Shown piece by piece: positions 22,901 to 38,400 of a stretch of DNA of 64,000 bases (position 1 is its first letter; each line of letters opens with the position of its first letter). Made by a program: the position numbers and the translations under genes. A model generated the notes under the pieces. It saw only the letters and a program-made list of their open reading frames with translations. It searched no databases and was not told the DNA's origin. The stretch is from Puffinus mauretanicus (Eukaryota; Chordata; Aves; Procellariiformes; Procellariidae): assembly GCA_023333565.1 (NCBI GenBank), contig JAJKFH010000052.1, positions 1 to 64,000 of the forward strand, given 5' to 3'.

Positions 22901-25900
22901 AGAAAGATTTTATAAGGTTATAGAGAAAAAGGCGTGGAGAGGATTGAGAAAAGCTATAGGTAAAAGAAGGGGAGAGAAAAGGCAAGCTATTGAAACAAGC
23001 AAGGAAAAATGGTATTTCACTTTCTCTCTCAATGTCTCTTGGGGGGAGGAAGGATGGTGACACCTAACAAAGAATGGAAAGGTCAGCTGAAACTTACCAA
23101 GTTGCCAGATCATTGTGAAAAGAAAGGGAGCCTATCCCCTTCCTCAACTGGGCAGAACAACTCCACGATCAGTGGGCTGCGCTCCCCTACCCTTGTCACA
23201 TTGGTTTCATCCAGGTACAGCCCCACCGGCTTTGGAGGGATACCTCCTCTGGCTGATGGGACTAAACAGACAGGCATCTATCTTCATATGCTGGCTAGTG
23301 AGAGATGATAGGCTTCCCTGCAGAGGCGTAACTTCCAAAGGGTGAAATGTGAAAAGTCCTCTGATATATCAGCTTGTTTTCTGCAATGCTTAATTGTCAT
23401 TCCATATGTAAAAGCCATCAACAGTGCTGTCCTCCTGGATCACTTCACAGAACCCAATAACATATGCGAGCTACTGTGGAGTAGGAACTTACTTCTTTGT
23501 TTATATGATCCTGGCTTTTTAAAGAAGCCTTATAGCAAACCGAAGTCACATCCACGTCCTGTCACTGCAGTTTAGGCAGAAGAGTGTAAAGGGCCTTTAA
23601 GCCTCAGTAGTCCCAGAGATTCAATAGCTTGCCCAATGATTGCTGGAAAGCCAGTGGCAGAGGGAAGACTAGAGCCCAGTTGCTAGTCCCTGCTCTGACT
23701 GGTCTGCTAACGTGAATGAAAAGAGACTGGAGGAATTAAAACAGTTCATAAAATAAAACAAACGTACAAATGATGTCCAAAGGGGAACAAATCTGAAGTA
23801 AGGAAATCTGACAGCGAAGCACTTATCATATGCAGCTGTGTAGTGCACAATTGGTTTTAAGGGCTCTGGAATTACAACACAGCAGCGTGCTGTGTTGATC
23901 GGCATGCGACACACTGGCAAGTCACATCAAGGCCACGAGCAATTCTTTTTGTGTGTGCGCTTGCCTTCTGGTAATAATCATGTTTCACACAGTAAGTGCA
24001 AAGCCTCTGGTCTTTTGCATATGCATCGATGTGGTTTGCGCTTGCTTTGGTACTGCATGTCTCTGTTTCTTGTGTCACACTGAAGTATAGCAAAACACTC
24101 AGGAGTATCTGTCTTTAAGAACAAAGCCAATCAGATAAAAATTTGGACACAGGCATATGCATCTTTTTGAGTCGGAGTTCAAGTGGACACGTACGCATTT
24201 CAGTGATGCAGTCATTCCCTCTGCTTTGCCTGATGCTGTGAAGCTGCCCGCTTAATCCAGTGCTTTTACAACCAGTATTTTTCAGTTCTGCTTTGACACT
24301 GCCAGTCATTATAGTATGTTTTAAAAACATATGCTGATTAATCCAAGCTGTCTTGTTGGCAGCAACCTAGCACTCTGAATCTTGTTCTCTAACTTCATCT
24401 CCTTATTGTTTAGAGGATTAATTTTGGAATACAAATGACAGCAAGCAGGAGTGAGCCACGGAAGATGCCAAGCACCGCTTGCTGGCATAGGGAACCGTTT
24501 CCCTGTGGAAGGCTTGAGCTGTCTTGCAGGTTGCTGCTTAAACACTGGTGGCCCGGAACCTGTCAGAGGACGGGGAAAGAAGCAATGTAGACTGGCAAAA
24601 TGTCACATCCTAACAGCTGGACATGTATCCTGGCGGTTGGTCACAGTCATCAAGATTCCAAGCCTAAACCTGTGAATGTGCCGAGAGCTAATGGGTTAAG
24701 CTGGTGGTTAGGATGGCATGCTGCCTTATGAATGGTGCCAGTGTTACAAGTACTTCTTCTATTATAGGACTACTGAGAGCTCCCCGTTATGCTGGATGCC
24801 GCCCAGTAATTCACGGGGTAAAAAATAGCCCATGACCAAAACAGCTGACCACCATATTCGGCAAGACAGTCAACAGGAAGGTGCTTTATCTGAGGGGATA
24901 TTAACTGTATTCTGCATATAGGGGAAGTGAGGTAGAGGAGGGATGAAGGTGACTAGCACAGGGAGGATGTCTCTGACAGAGTGGTTGGAGCGACTTGGGC
25001 TACCGCATTAAGCAGTTATGCCTGTAGTTTTAGAAGCGTCTAGCCTGGCATGAAAAATAAGAAAACTGCTGTCTTGAGAATGAATAAGAAAGAAACATTT
25101 CCCACCCTTAATCCATTGCATGTCTACGTCCAGTCTGTACAGTGCATTTCAGGCTCCTTTGGAACCAAACCTTGGTGGTGGTTGTTGTTAGTAATAAATG
25201 CCAAGACTGCTTCTTGCAGGAAAAGCCTGACGCGGCATCCCATACATCACTGGCAGATCTCCTACAGACTTGGCCAGCCGTATCTCACCCGAGCCATCTT
25301 TACAAAGCACAGCATCTGGCAATGACCAAAAGCTGGTTGATTGTTTTCTTTTTTTAGCCAGTTTCCCAGTACAGAGTGGAAAAAGGCCATCAGAATCGGC
25401 AGAGGACAAGGGGATGTTAGGATGGGGCTTGGCAAAGAACAAATGGGCAAAAGCGAAGATACTGCTACATGACTGACTTCTTGCAGGGAAAATCGATTCT
25501 GTACCTTCCCAGAGCAATCCCAGCTGGAATGTGTGGGAGAGGAATAGCAATGTTTTTGACATAGAAGTTGCAGTCAGGACTGGCATAATTTGAAGAGCGC
25601 ATGTTTACTTTACTAGAGGAATATAAACAATCATGTTCTTCCATTGCAGATCCAATGCAGACTTGCTGCAAAATTGGCTGGCTCATGAACAAACTGCTCT
25701 CGCACAGCAGTAACCTCTTACTCGTCAGTATGAAGTGCACACACATGCAGATGCTTGGTTTAAACATTAGAGAAACCTTTTGCTAAGGGCCAATTACCAG
25801 AAGGGACAGAATTTGTGACATACTTTCTCTAGACTTAAACTCTTGAACAATAAACACTCATGCAGTAAGCCTTTCTATGGGAGTGTTCTCCAGAAGAAGG

Positions 25901-28900
25901 CATTTTGCAGGTCACTGGGAAATGGAGAATCAGCAGGAGGATAAGCAGATGCCTGCTGGGATAAAAGCCTGGCATGTTTTTCCTCTGAAACTTTTAAGTG
26001 CTCCCGGATGCTTGCCACCTTGGCTGTGTTTGAAGGTCATCTGTTTGGAGGAAGACAACAAATTCTGTTGTTCTGAAATCAGGTACGTGCTGGCTCCTCT
26101 CTGAGCTTCTCCATTTGCCAGTCCTTGTCAGGCCACCGTTTGCTAAGGTGAAATGTTCGTATCTGCAAAACTCAGCCATTAATGTTGCAGAAGTAGGAGC
26201 CCTGAACTGAGTTCTCTTTGAGGTCAGCCACTGTGCTTCTGCTCTGCCCCAGCCATGGCAGGAGAAGAATGATTCAAAAATAGTCTGAGGAGTTTCCTCA
26301 CCAGAGGGAGGCAACACAGACTGACTTGTTAGTCTGTGCAGAAAAACCAAAGACAGCTTTACCTTCAGCTTTTAGCTAGAGATAGCGCTTCCTTGCCAAG
26401 TGGAAAAGGCACAGTATGAGAAGTGGTTAAGCATCTGTGGGCAACACTAAATTTCTTCTCACAGCCCAGTTTAAGAGTAAGTGGTGTGTAGATGGGATAG
26501 ACCCACGTGTACCAAAACTCCAGGTCGTTATACACCACCACATATCACACACATCCATTCCTCATCCTACTGCCTGCTCTTCAGTGCTTCATTTTAGTTT
26601 CCATTCTCAGTTCTTCCCTCCTTTGTTGCTTTCAGTACCAAGACCTTGAGGATCCTGCTTTATTCTCACTGCTCTTTTGGCGGTGGCAGCGGAGAGCGGT
26701 GGAGGAGAGATACAGTCTTAGTCACTTCATGAGCAGAATTTTGGCTGGCAGCAGTGTGGAGGTTTCCAGTACCAGGACTGTCCACCATCTGTCACAGCAA
26801 GCCCTTTAGACTCTTTTGATGGCAGAGAACAAGGCCTTCGGTTACTTTGCAGAATTTAAGGTATGGTTTTCAAGCTGTTGAGGAGAGGGGAAGACAGAAG
26901 GGGGAAGGGAGAGGGAGAGGCAGACTCGCCCTGGGAAGCAACATACCACAGGAGATAAATGGCTCCTGCTCCAGCCAGATAAAGGGCGCAAGTAACTATG
27001 TGAGAACAAAAGATAGAAAGAGACATGGAAAACATGAGTGCGGCTGGGGCTGGTGACAGCGTTGTTCTCTGACACCTTGCCGAAAGCAGCATTCCCTCAG
27101 AGAAAACATTTTCCACCCCAATAGGTAGCTGTCAGAGAATACAGCAGTTGCGTCCCACTGCCTTTCTGGAAGGAAAGCATCTCTTCTTTGATTATTTTTT
27201 TTTCAAGGCAGGGACAGCTTCCCTGCTGGCATTGATCCCTGCCATCCTATTGGTTTATGAAGCTTTGCCAGCGTGGTGAGATCTGTGTCTGCCATCGGAA
27301 GTTACTGGGCAATGAGGTATGATACAAATTTGCTGTGTGCTAATTAATCAGCATGCTTTGTGCAGAGTGAGACTGAGGAACTGACTCCATTCAAGGGTAG
27401 TCTTACTGCATGCTAAGAACCAGACTAGCCGCTCACTGCTGCTCATTGGAAGTGGTCTTCCTTTCGCGGTCGCTGCTCTGACCAGCTTACTAGCCCAGAA
27501 GAGAGCAAGTCCATTTCTTTTTTACTTGGACTGTTTTTTTGCTGGGTTGAATGATTGAATTGGCTCATGAAGTGTTCTGATGAACCTGGAGCTGGCACAG
27601 CACAAACAGTGGGAGTGATGATGATAACAGGCGACTTGGCTGTCTATGTCAGCCACAGTGTACCGTTAGATCGAATCAACTGTATCATCTCTTTTAACCC
27701 CTGTATAAGGAATAAGTGTAGAATACACTGTACGCTGCACATGCGTGACCTCCCTCACTCTGAATGAACTTCCTTTTAGACAGGAGTTCCTTCCTTTGCG
27801 AAGGGTGTGCTTTTCTGGTCAAATTGCAGAGGAAGATCTTTTCTTGATTACTCCTAGGTGCATTCACATCAAATTTCTGTCTTTTTCATTGTCTCCTCTG
27901 CATTGTTGTGTACTTCAAAGGGGAAGGAGGAGAAAGGCTGTATATTGTGTCTGTTCTGCAGAGGAATAAGATCCATCTATCCTTTTCTCACCTGTGTTGG
28001 CAACCACCCAGAGTCTTATTCTCCTGAAAACACGGGAAAGTGTATGTGAGTTTTATGCTGGTCCCTAAACACCAAGGGAGTGTGTCCTTTAGAAGACTGC
28101 TCTTAACAAACTTGTAAGCAGAAGAGTTTGACTTCGTGGACAGTAATAGGGTCATCTTTCCAGTTGCTCCAGAGTTTGTCAAGGCCTCTAACCTTAACAT
28201 GCACTTTGCTAGTTTGAGCCCTGAAAATGAAGGAGGAAAAATTGGCTAGCTTTACACTGGAACTGGAGAAACGAGTGGAACTATGTTGCCTTGTGTGTGA
28301 TGGAAGTAACCGATAAGAAAATTATCGGTGTGTATCTTTTTTCCGAGGAGAGAGGTTCTGCACTCTTACAGTATAGCTTTCCAAGTGTCCCTGTCTTGCA
28401 GACCCATCTTTCCATTTTACATATCTCACACGGTCTCTTTCCTCATGCCTGAGAGTATTGCTCTAAGTTTCTCCTTATTTCAAAGGCATTTTGATGACCA
28501 AAAAGGACATGGAAGATGCATATGGGCCAGCAGCACTTGGAATCCTTAAACCAATATATCATGTCTCATTGTTTTCATTACTGTCTCAATTTTGCTTTTC
28601 CAATTGGGAAGTAAGCCAAAATGGAAAGGTAAAAACAGAATATGTGTTGGGAAAGGGAGATGTTGATCCTGTGGGTTACTTACAATGCACAGCTTTGCCC
28701 TGTCCCTGCTTGTTATCTGGGCCGCAGGCCAAATGTTTGGCAGACACAAATCTGTATAGTTCCAAAACACTGTGTTAATTACGTGCTTTATTACAAGACC
28801 ATTGAATAAGAGCATATTTCTCTTTAGTAAACATCTGATAGCATGATAAATCCAGTCATCTATTCGGAGAAGCTACCCTAGCTCCAGCCATGATATTTGT

Positions 28901-31479
28901 CAGAGCAAGCAAGAACAGCCACACAATTTTGCATGTCTGCCTTTCTTCTTGAGCCTGTCTCCTATTTGGGTCAAATCACATCATACCCAGGAAGGTTTGG
29001 ATGGATACCAAGAAATAACCTGATATTGGCATAGTAATTCCAATTTAGTATCCTCTGGCAAATAAGGGGGGGGAAATGAATGGGTCCACAGTTATTTTCA
29101 GTACTCATATATTTTTGCAAGGTTTTACCCAATCACCTAGTCACTTTAACCTTAAAGAACTTAAAATATAAGACAATCCCCGCCCTGCAAAGATCAATCC
29201 AACTGCTTAAGCTCATGCACTTCCAGTGTTCATTGAGTTCAGTGAGTTTACTCATTACCTGTTGATGAGCATATACCTTTTTCATAGCAACAGAGGCACT
29301 TGGGTATCGAAGTGATAACAACAGGGGCTATTGGGACAGTGTTAAATTTGAAACTGGAAGAAGTCACTCCTTCCCTCCCTGTGGCTAGCTGGGAAGGAGT
29401 AGACACCGTGTCAGGAGAGATCACCCCTACCAGGAATGCTTTCCATTGTGGATTCACTGCATTCTTATCTCAGTGCTTCTCTCCTGGGACGGATGAATTC
29501 TGATGCAACTGGATTTACCTCTGGCATAACAAAGACCCAGTTTTGTCCTCAGAGGCTGTGGAGTGAACCTGGGCTTTTTATTCTACTGCTGGTTTGCTCA
29601 TCTTGGGTCATTCTTTATTCATGGAATGAGCTTTCTTGTTAGCCCTGAATATGGCCCTGCACCATCCCCAGTCCCAGCAACTCTGAAAACAAACCTGCCC
29701 AATAGAAGATGGCATAAGCAGCAACATTTTTGTATCCAAAAGGCTTGGTCCTCCCCCGCTCTGCTCTGGTTGAAGTGAGGAGATTCTGTATTGTGGGAGA
29801 CCAGGCTCTTTCTTTCTGACTTGAACAGCAGGCTTGATTCTGCTTGCTTACATGCTGCAGTGCAGTAAATCAGGAACAGCTCCACTAGCAATGGGAAGGA
29901 GAGAAGGCAGCAAAGATAAGGAAATTTTCATTAGATGGGGAGTTTGTAGGGACAAGTACTCTGGACTCCCTCCGTTAAGATCCTCATTCACGAAAGACAC
30001 TGGAGAAAAAGCTGTTGATGATATATGTATGCACTGGTATGTGGGGACTGTTCTTTCGAAGACAGCATTGGGACCTTGTGTTCCAGTAGCACTTGTGAAA
30101 CAGGCTATGCCATTTGCAAACTAGATGCTTTTCAGAAATTCAGAAGGTACCATGCAAGCAGGTATTTATCTGTTCAGTGTGCAGGAATGCAGAACTTTCC
30201 ATCATCTTGTCAAGGAGGAAGTGGCCTCTTCAGTACTGGAAATAACTGAAAGTTCTGAGCATAAGGATACTGTGGTAGTTTGTAGGATGTTACCTCCCAT
30301 GAACTGAGCTGGCCTGGAAAGAATGTTAAATGTGCCCAACAAGAAGCTCTGCTCAGTTATGCTGAACTTCAGGGTGAGCTGAGCCTCCTAGCAACTGCTA
30401 CTGTCATTTATTGGTGGGCCCTACCAAAGCCAATGGAAAAGAATGCCACTGTGCCAACTTGCTTGGAGAAGTGAAAGGCAGAGAAGCATCATAGCTGCAG
30501 TGGTGGTGCCCGGAGTAGAATTTGCGTGATCTTGCATATCTGTGACAGTGGTGGACACCTTTTACTGGCCCTATGCAGACCATGCTTAGCATCTGGGTGA
30601 ATGACTCTGCTCTTCACATGGTGTATGATAGCATTTTTGAGCCAAATTTGGCAGTGTTGAGGTCACAGACCAATGCTATTTGTCTGCATCGCCATTTGTC
30701 TGTTGTCATGTACTTATATCGTACAGGGAATAGCCTGTTGTTCACTGTTTGTTTAGCACTAACACAAATGGAGTTCTGGCCCGTGACTGAGTTTCCCGTG
30801 TGCTATCATCATGCAAATAAGTAAACAGGAATATTAAAAAGAGGGGGGACAAATGTGTTGTCTTGAGTAGAGCAGGTTGGATATTCCAGCATGTTTCACG
30901 CTGTGCTCAGCACCTTGCGGGATTTGGCTTTGCATGTTTGGGTGTCTGATTAATTTTTTTTTGGCTTTGGGAGGCGAGATAAGAAGCTCTTGCTGCTGGG
31001 CCAAAGCATCTAAATCATGTATTTATATATTCTACAGGACTAGAGATTTCAGGAGGCTGCCAAGCATTTTCTGATTAAAGGAAGTACAGTAGGGATTTCT
31101 GTAAAAATTCCATGAAGAGAGCAATTTGCTGTAGGGACATTGTAGAATTCTGCCTGCAGGACAAACTAACTTTAACCTTTCTATGTATGTGGCAACCTGC
31201 TGTAACTAAGGCATCACATGTTCACGGCGACTGTGTCAGCAGAGGTAAATTCAGGTGTGGCATCTGTTGTTGGAGTTGTGAGAGTAGTTGAATTGATTGT
31301 CTTGGGTTTTAGTGCAAAATGGAAGGGCCTCTAAATGGTGCTTCTGTCATAGGAGTTGAATCCTATGTGGTAAAAGGAGTAAGCTTTACCCTTACGAGTA
31401 ACATGAGTGGTGATATAACTACATTAATGCTAGGTGTTGTGTAAATATTTCCGTTTAGGAAAATGATGCTCCTAACTTA

Positions 31480-31617
31480 GAATCATAGAATCGTAGAATC
31501 ATTAAGGTTGGAAAAGACCTTAGACCTAAGATCATCGAGTCCAACCGTCAACCCAACACCACCATACCCACATAGAATCATAGAATCATTAAGGTTGGAA
31601 AAGACCTCTAAGATCAA
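31480..31617 (-). mobile_element. Two adjacent CR1 LINE 3' ends, antisense
   Basis: AGAATCATAGAATC...TAAGGTTGGAAAAGACCT is the reverse complement of the CR1 tail. A second copy of the same end starts at about 31572, giving a tandem or nested pair. Both are short, 5'-truncated insertions. Confidence 0.85.
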
Positions 31618-32166
31618 CTTACTTTATGTAATGTCAGTACCAGAATTAAGGGTTTTCTAAGAACTGAAAGATGGAATCCAGCTCACATTGTCTTTAGGTG
31701 TCTTTCCACTCTTACACTTGCAATGCATTTAATCTCTCAGGCCTTACAGGCCTTCAGATGCAGCTGCCCAGGTGAAAAACAACTGCAGTGACCCACAGGT
31801 TTTATAAAAACGTGGAAGGTAGAGGCTTTTAATATGACAGCCCTCCACTTCTTTCCTTCCCCTCAAAATATTTCAGAAAGGCAGAAACTATATTTGGCTA
31901 GAATTTTACTGAGTAGCTGCCTTGTGTTTATAGTATCAGGGTTTTTGTAAGACACTATCAGAAGTGTCTCTGTGTAAACCAATTGCAGAATAAGCCGTTA
32001 TCTATACTGTGCTACAGAATTAAGTTACGGAGCCCATGTTAAAAAGAATTAAGTATCTACTGAGTGGAATAAATCCTCACTCTGATATAATTCACAGCAA
32101 AATGCACCAAAAAAAATTAACTCTGTATATGCCACTGGTTAATATGCTGGTGTAAATGGATATTTC

Positions 32167-32479
32167 CTGAAAGGAGGTTCTGGCGAGGTGGGTATCGGTC
32201 TCTTCTCCCAAGTTACAAGCAATAGGACAAGACGAAATGGCCTTAAGTTGTGCCAGGGGAGGTTTAAATTGGATATTAGGAAAAAGTTCTTCACCAAAAG
32301 GGTTGTCAAGCATTGGAACAGGCTGCCCAGGGAAGTGGTGGGGTCACCATCGCTGGAGGTATTTAAAAGACATGTAGATGTGGTGCTTAGGGACATGGTT
32401 TAGTGGTGGACTTGGCAGTGTTAACAGTTAGACTCGATGATCTTAGAGGTCCTTTCCAACCTAAATGATTCTATGATTC
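32167..32479 (+). mobile_element. CR1 LINE 3' fragment, sense
   Basis: It contains the CR1 ORF2 C-terminal coding tail; the translation includes [20 protein letters not shown]. The typical 3' UTR GGACATGGTTTAGTGGTGGA follows, then the tail ATGATTCTATGATTC. It is truncated at its 5' end, as usual for CR1. Confidence 0.9.
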
Positions 32480-35400
32480 CTCATTTGCCCTGTTAATTAA
32501 GGAACACTCGCAAGTATTGGTAAATGCCAAAATGGTGTCAATAATCCAAGTTAACAGAAGGGGAAAATGAAGCATGAGGTAAAATTATTTCCTCAAAGCC
32601 ACGCAAAGAAAATGTGTCAGAAAGGACTAGTTCTGCTTCCAAGTCCTATTTTCAAGCCATAAACAGATCTCCCTTCTTTACATAGGGTTGAAGTATAATG
32701 GTAGAATCTCTCTCCTAGTGGAAAGACTTCTTTTTCCACACTCGAGTTTGCCAGATTGTTGCAGGTGATTGATGAAAAGCTGGAGATGATATCCCCTACC
32801 ACTGAAATAGCAGAATCCTGAAGGGGACATCTGTCCACCTCCTTCGATACCTACATGCTGATTCTCTTCTCATTCAGCTTTATACAACCTTAATTCCACT
32901 GAGCACATAGAATTCGTCTAGATTTACACCAGAGGTAAACAGAACCTGGGTCAGACCTTTAGAAATAGACTACTAACAGGCATAAGAACCCATGACTTTA
33001 AATCATCCATATTACTATGCTAAACCTTATTACCCTCTAGTTCAGTAGTCCCAGTGGACCAGTTGTAATTTATATTTTTAAAGATTATGTTAGGAGGAGG
33101 AGGCAGCAAGAGCCATGCTTCATCTCAGGGCCAACTTGCAGTAACCTGAGTAAATGGGAGTCATCGGAGTTACTCCAGTTGTAATCACAGTGGTGCACCT
33201 GCACAGAGGACATGGCCCATGCTGGAAGGAAAAAACTAGCTTTGCACAAATCCTTCTGCAACTAGAGGGGAGAACCAAGAGAAAATCACAGGCAGTTGCT
33301 GTGTGCAGCATTGCCACAGACTTCTTAGAGGGAGCTCCATGGAGGTATGGTAGCACCTATGTGCATAGAGCCCCTTGGAGAAAAGGCAGACAGCTCAAGC
33401 ATATCCTACGAGATGCCACGTATCAGATTGTGTAAAGGGCCACGCACGTGTATGCCAATGTCTTGCAGCAGGGAACAGGCGATGGCTGCATCCAGAGACA
33501 GGATGCCTTTCAGTTGAGCTCCTTTGAATTAAAGACCTGCTTAAAAGGCTCGCTCTCTCTGGCTACTGCGCAGCACAGATGCAATTACGCCTGTGTCCCT
33601 TCAACTATGCTGGCCTTTGGGCAGCAATGCTGAGCGTGTAACTCGCTGCAGGCCACTGCTCTTCTCTCCTCAGTTGGCCTGGGCTTTAACTGTAGAATGT
33701 CATGTGGAAGGAGTAATCTCAGAAGATCTCATAAGGCAAACATTGTCTGCAAGGTGGGGATTGAAGACTATGGCTTACGCAGACAACTGCTGAGGGTGCC
33801 ACAGAACAGAACTGGAAAGGACTGCAGCAAATGCTGATTCTGGAAGTTAAAAGGAAGGAGTGGAGGAAGGCTTTGTGTGGAATCTCAGCCTGTTCCAATG
33901 GAGATAAGTAATATGATGTCAGTGCTCACACTGATATAAATCTTGTGAGAGAAAACAGACCCACAGTCTGAGAAGATCTGTGACAAGAGCTGAAAGCCTC
34001 ATTTTGAACGCTTCATCATCTTGCTGTGCTCACAATGAAAACAAAGACAGCAGTTGCTGAGTCTGAGTTTTTATTCTATTCCTGGCCCTGTGCCTCGCAG
34101 GGGAGAACAGAAAGGAAATTCCATCCCATCCCACTGAGTGCCCCAGTTCCTGAAAACAGTAACAGAGAGATGGGTAGGAGGTGGAGGCTAACAGGACAGG
34201 AGGGATGTCAGATTTTAAAAGCCTTTAAACTTTCAAAAACCTTGAAAGAGATAGCTGGATACTCCTCTCATACCAACATAAAACAGAAGTATCTTCCAGA
34301 TGTTTACACCAAGTAAATGTCTAGATCAGATCCAAAGTGTTAAAAAATTCCTTCAGTGATTTATAGAGATGTAGCTCATCCTCCTTCCACTGAATTCAAT
34401 GGAGCTTTACAACTTCATGCATATTTAAGAAGTGACGCATTAACTCTCCAAAGAAAGCATCCCCAATGTGCGTGGCCATTATATTCTTGTCACCATTTGC
34501 CATTGAAATGCATATTTCAGCATGCTCCTTAAATGCATTTTGGCAAAATGATACTATAGCTACACATGTTATTTGTAACACCACAGTGCTGTTAAAATAT
34601 CATGAAAAGCAGTTTGCTATGCAGTGGAAGTAATCTGTGAATACCCAAGACTAAAAGAAAACAACTTTTTCTTTCACAAATCTGAAGCTGAAATGTACAC
34701 GTTAAAGGGAACCTCCAGGTCATACAGAACTTGCCGATCAATATTGACTTATATTTATTTTAGGTCCATTTTATGCCAGTGATTGAGTAATCACCTGTTT
34801 TATCGTGTTCTATATATGCTAGCAGATAATCCAAGACAATGTAAATCCAAATGCTTGGATATAAATTTGCTTACTGTGTTCACAGGAGTGGGTTCAATTG
34901 TTTGGATGAAGTTTAATTTGGATGATCTTGTGGCCTGTTTGATGTGCCAAATTTTCACTCTCAGACCACAGGGAAAACAATTTAGAGCTTAGCACTGCAA
35001 ATTAAGCTATTTTAGTCTAGTATCATTGTACTAGAGCACTGTGTTGATGTCAGAGATTTGAACCACTGGGGAAAAAAAATTATGGCAATGGATCAGTGCA
35101 GATCTGCCAGAACAGCTACACAGGTTTTTACAAAAACACACACATGTAGAAAACCATTGGCATTGAGCTTTAATGTGAAATAAAACTTGGAACATTAAAT
35201 AGATTATGTAATACAGTGTTATTTCCTATCCCCCAGTCAAATGAGACAGACTTCTTTCTATTCTTTCTTCCCTTTCCCCTTTCCCCTTTTCCATCTTTGC
35301 AGGAATCTTAATAGACTTGTGGAAGTGTTTCTATTCTCTGCTTAGAAATGCAAATAGGATGAACTTCCCTGGGCAACGCTGGGAAAATGATCGTGCAACT

Positions 35401-38400
35401 GTTGCATACCCTAGCTGTTCTACTGGGTGCAGATCAGTTTTCAAAAGGATTATTTATACTTGCACGAGGATCAGTGACTCATATTGCTCTAGTCCATAGT
35501 TCCTGACCGGGACCACTGAAGGCAGTGGATTTACACAGAAGACAAAATGGGCATCTTGTAGCCTGTTGTACATTATCACTCCTGGTGGGGCACCAGATGG
35601 AAAGAACTCAAACCTGTTTATCAAAGCCCGTGGTGAGCATGTTGGACTGGCATTTATTTAAAGACAAACTCTAAACTCCTCTATACGTGAATTGAGCATA
35701 TTCTGTTCTGGACTGAAACATTTTTGGTTTTTCCTTAGTTTGGTGCCTGGCCATACCATTTTTCAGTGACAGTTTTCCAAGCAGAACCTTGCCTTAAGAC
35801 AGCTAAACTGGCTATTTGAGATGGGCTGTGGAATGTAATATGTTCCATGGATGCTGGTTTGCTTGCAGGGCAGATTAGATACTCCAGAAATGCCATAAGG
35901 CCCTTACAAAAAACATGTGATATTGCTACAGAAATCGTTCAAATTATTGTATTACTGTAGGCTGTAGTATGTAGACTACTGCTAACTGAATATTGACAGG
36001 GTTATCGTAAGTCAGGTTTTCCTGGGTGTTTCCTCTTCTCCTGCCGGGAGATTTTGCCAAATGAGATTTTGAGGATTTTATAGTCCTTGTCTAAGTTTCC
36101 CACGTGCCAAATATCTCCAGTCAGGCTATCCTTCCTCTAGAAATCCTGGATGTAACCACAGCACATTTTTAATACTATTTGATCATCCTCGCCATGACGT
36201 CCAGCCAAGCCGTGTTACCAGAAAATTTAGCTGGAACTGTATGTTCTTCAAGGTTCTAAATTGTGTCTGAAGATGTGATAACTGGGACCTCTTTCTTGCT
36301 GGCAGAAGAGAGTTTATTTCATCATAGTAGACAAATGTCAAGAAGCCTCTTGTTTGGAGAAATAGAGGAAAGCAAACAGAATTTGTTTTAATGAAATGGC
36401 ATGTTGCTGCTGTTCTAGGACAGTTTTTCTTTCTTTCTAGTACTGCAGATTGATTCTAAAAAGTGGTAAACATGAGCGCTCAGGGAACTATTGAGATCCC
36501 ATAAACGGAAAAACACCCATTGATCTTGGTCTTTGGCTGTGGCTCAGACCTGAAAAGAGGTTCTTAATTGCTTGTACTTCAAAAGAAATCTTATTTCCTG
36601 ATAGGATTTTATTGAAGAAAAAGAGCATCAGATACTGAGAGAGAGAGAGGGAAGGAGAGCTGAACATCAAGTTCCTAGTGTGATTTGGGCATCAAAATCT
36701 CCTAGGTAAATTTAAGCTCTGAGAATCCGAGTGTCATCTTTCTATCTTTGAATTGTATCATTTGGTTTGGGCTTCACTTCTGGTGTTTACTTACAATAGT
36801 ATCTGTTTTGAGAGGCTTTTGGAGACTGACGTATTCCCATGCTGTGTCCAGCTGCGAGAGCTCAAAAGGAGGAGATTTCAAATGGGAACAGAAAGGTGGG
36901 TGTGGTTTTAGACTATTGAAGTGTGAAGCCAATTCCTCATTTGTGGCAGGGCAGAGAGAGGGAGGGAAAGTTGTACTTAAATTTGCTGTGAGATTAGGAA
37001 GTATCTGAATTGTTGGTATCCTAACCTGTACTGTAAATTGTTCTAAATGCATGAACAAGAGGCAGTTTTAAAAATATTAGTTTTTGTTTTGTTTTGTTTT
37101 GTTTTATTCTATGGGTGCTGAGTCTGGAAGCAACAAAAGAATTCTATTTTCTTGGCTCTGCTACACCCTGCTGAGAGTGGGTTGAAAATTTTCTTTCAAA
37201 ATAGCTTTTGTCAGAAAACTGAACTTTCAACTAGATTAATTCTATGAAAAAGTATAAGCTTTCCTTAGTAATTAAAAATATCGTAAAAATTAAAATCTAT
37301 ACCATGGAGGGAGGAATATTTTCAAAAGAATTACGGTATTAGTACCATTAGCTAATAGCTGATAGTTGTGAGCGGTCAACTTTAATATTCACACACACAC
37401 ACATATGATTGTTAGATAAGGTTGTACATGTTAAGAAATTACCTATGAGCAAGTGGTAATTGACTTCTGTTATTATTGCTCTAGGGTTTTACACATATTG
37501 ACTTAAACCCTTTGCAACCTGGAGGTAGGGTTAAAAGTCAAGGCAGAATTTCTCCAACTTTCCCTGCTCATTCTAGATTTACAGGCTCAGCTATTTGCTG
37601 CTTCGTGTTAAGAGAACAACTGTTAAATGATGACTCCTTTCTGTAAGAAAGCAGTCATTATCTTGTAAGACATTGGCATTTTTCTACAGCAGTGTTTCAG
37701 TGTTGTAAAATAGGTCCCACAAAAGAGCTTGGGATAAGAGAAGGGGAGGGCAAGGAAAAGGAATGCATACAGTGGTACTGGAAAAAAAGGAAGAGATAAG
37801 TTGGTATTTGAAGTTATCAGTAGCTTAGATAAATGGGTAAATATTACACACAAATACACGCAGACACACGTCCACAGAGGAGCATAAGTTTGTACATACA
37901 AAAATTATCAAATGCAAAAAGCTTTAAATTACAGTGTGCATCTTTCTCCTGCTTCACTCCTGGAGGGTTCTGACACAGACCTGCAGGGATTATCTCTGTA
38001 GTGTTCTGCGAACATCTGGCAGTCTAGGCATGCTCGTACATGTGTAAGTGAATTAGTTTTGCGTGTGAATGCAGTGTTCCTGAGAGAAGGAGGCAATGAT
38101 TCAGTAATATGGTAAATCTTGTATGGTACCAGAAAAGTTGTAGCAACCTGACGTAAAGTGCTGAACACATACAGGCTAACTCTCATGGTGTAAATTTGCT
38201 TAAAATATCTTCCAGATTTTCTTTCCCTGTGAGGCTTTATGCATGAAGTATTGTCTTGTGCTGCAGTAGGCATTAAAGAATAAACTCGAGAGTATTCCCC
38301 GTCATGGCTCTGCCTAGTTTGACAGAAATGTGTATCTCATCCTGCATGCACACACACTGGATTTGCTGGGTGATTTGGCAGCTTAGTATTAATGCCCATC

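Larger units (their letters stand above)
17371..31479. other. Gene-poor intergenic DNA
   Basis: No exon I can recognise on either strand. The ORFs are short and without family resemblance. Small features are an AAGC/AAAC simple repeat (about 19871-19921) and a perfect hairpin at 18711-18742. A distal regulatory role for the downstream gene is possible but nothing in the sequence proves it. Confidence 0.4.

Noticed and set aside
28309..28329. Inverted repeat ACCGATAA/TTATCGGT
   Set aside because: An 8-bp stem is expected by chance in 64 kb and nothing around it suggests function.
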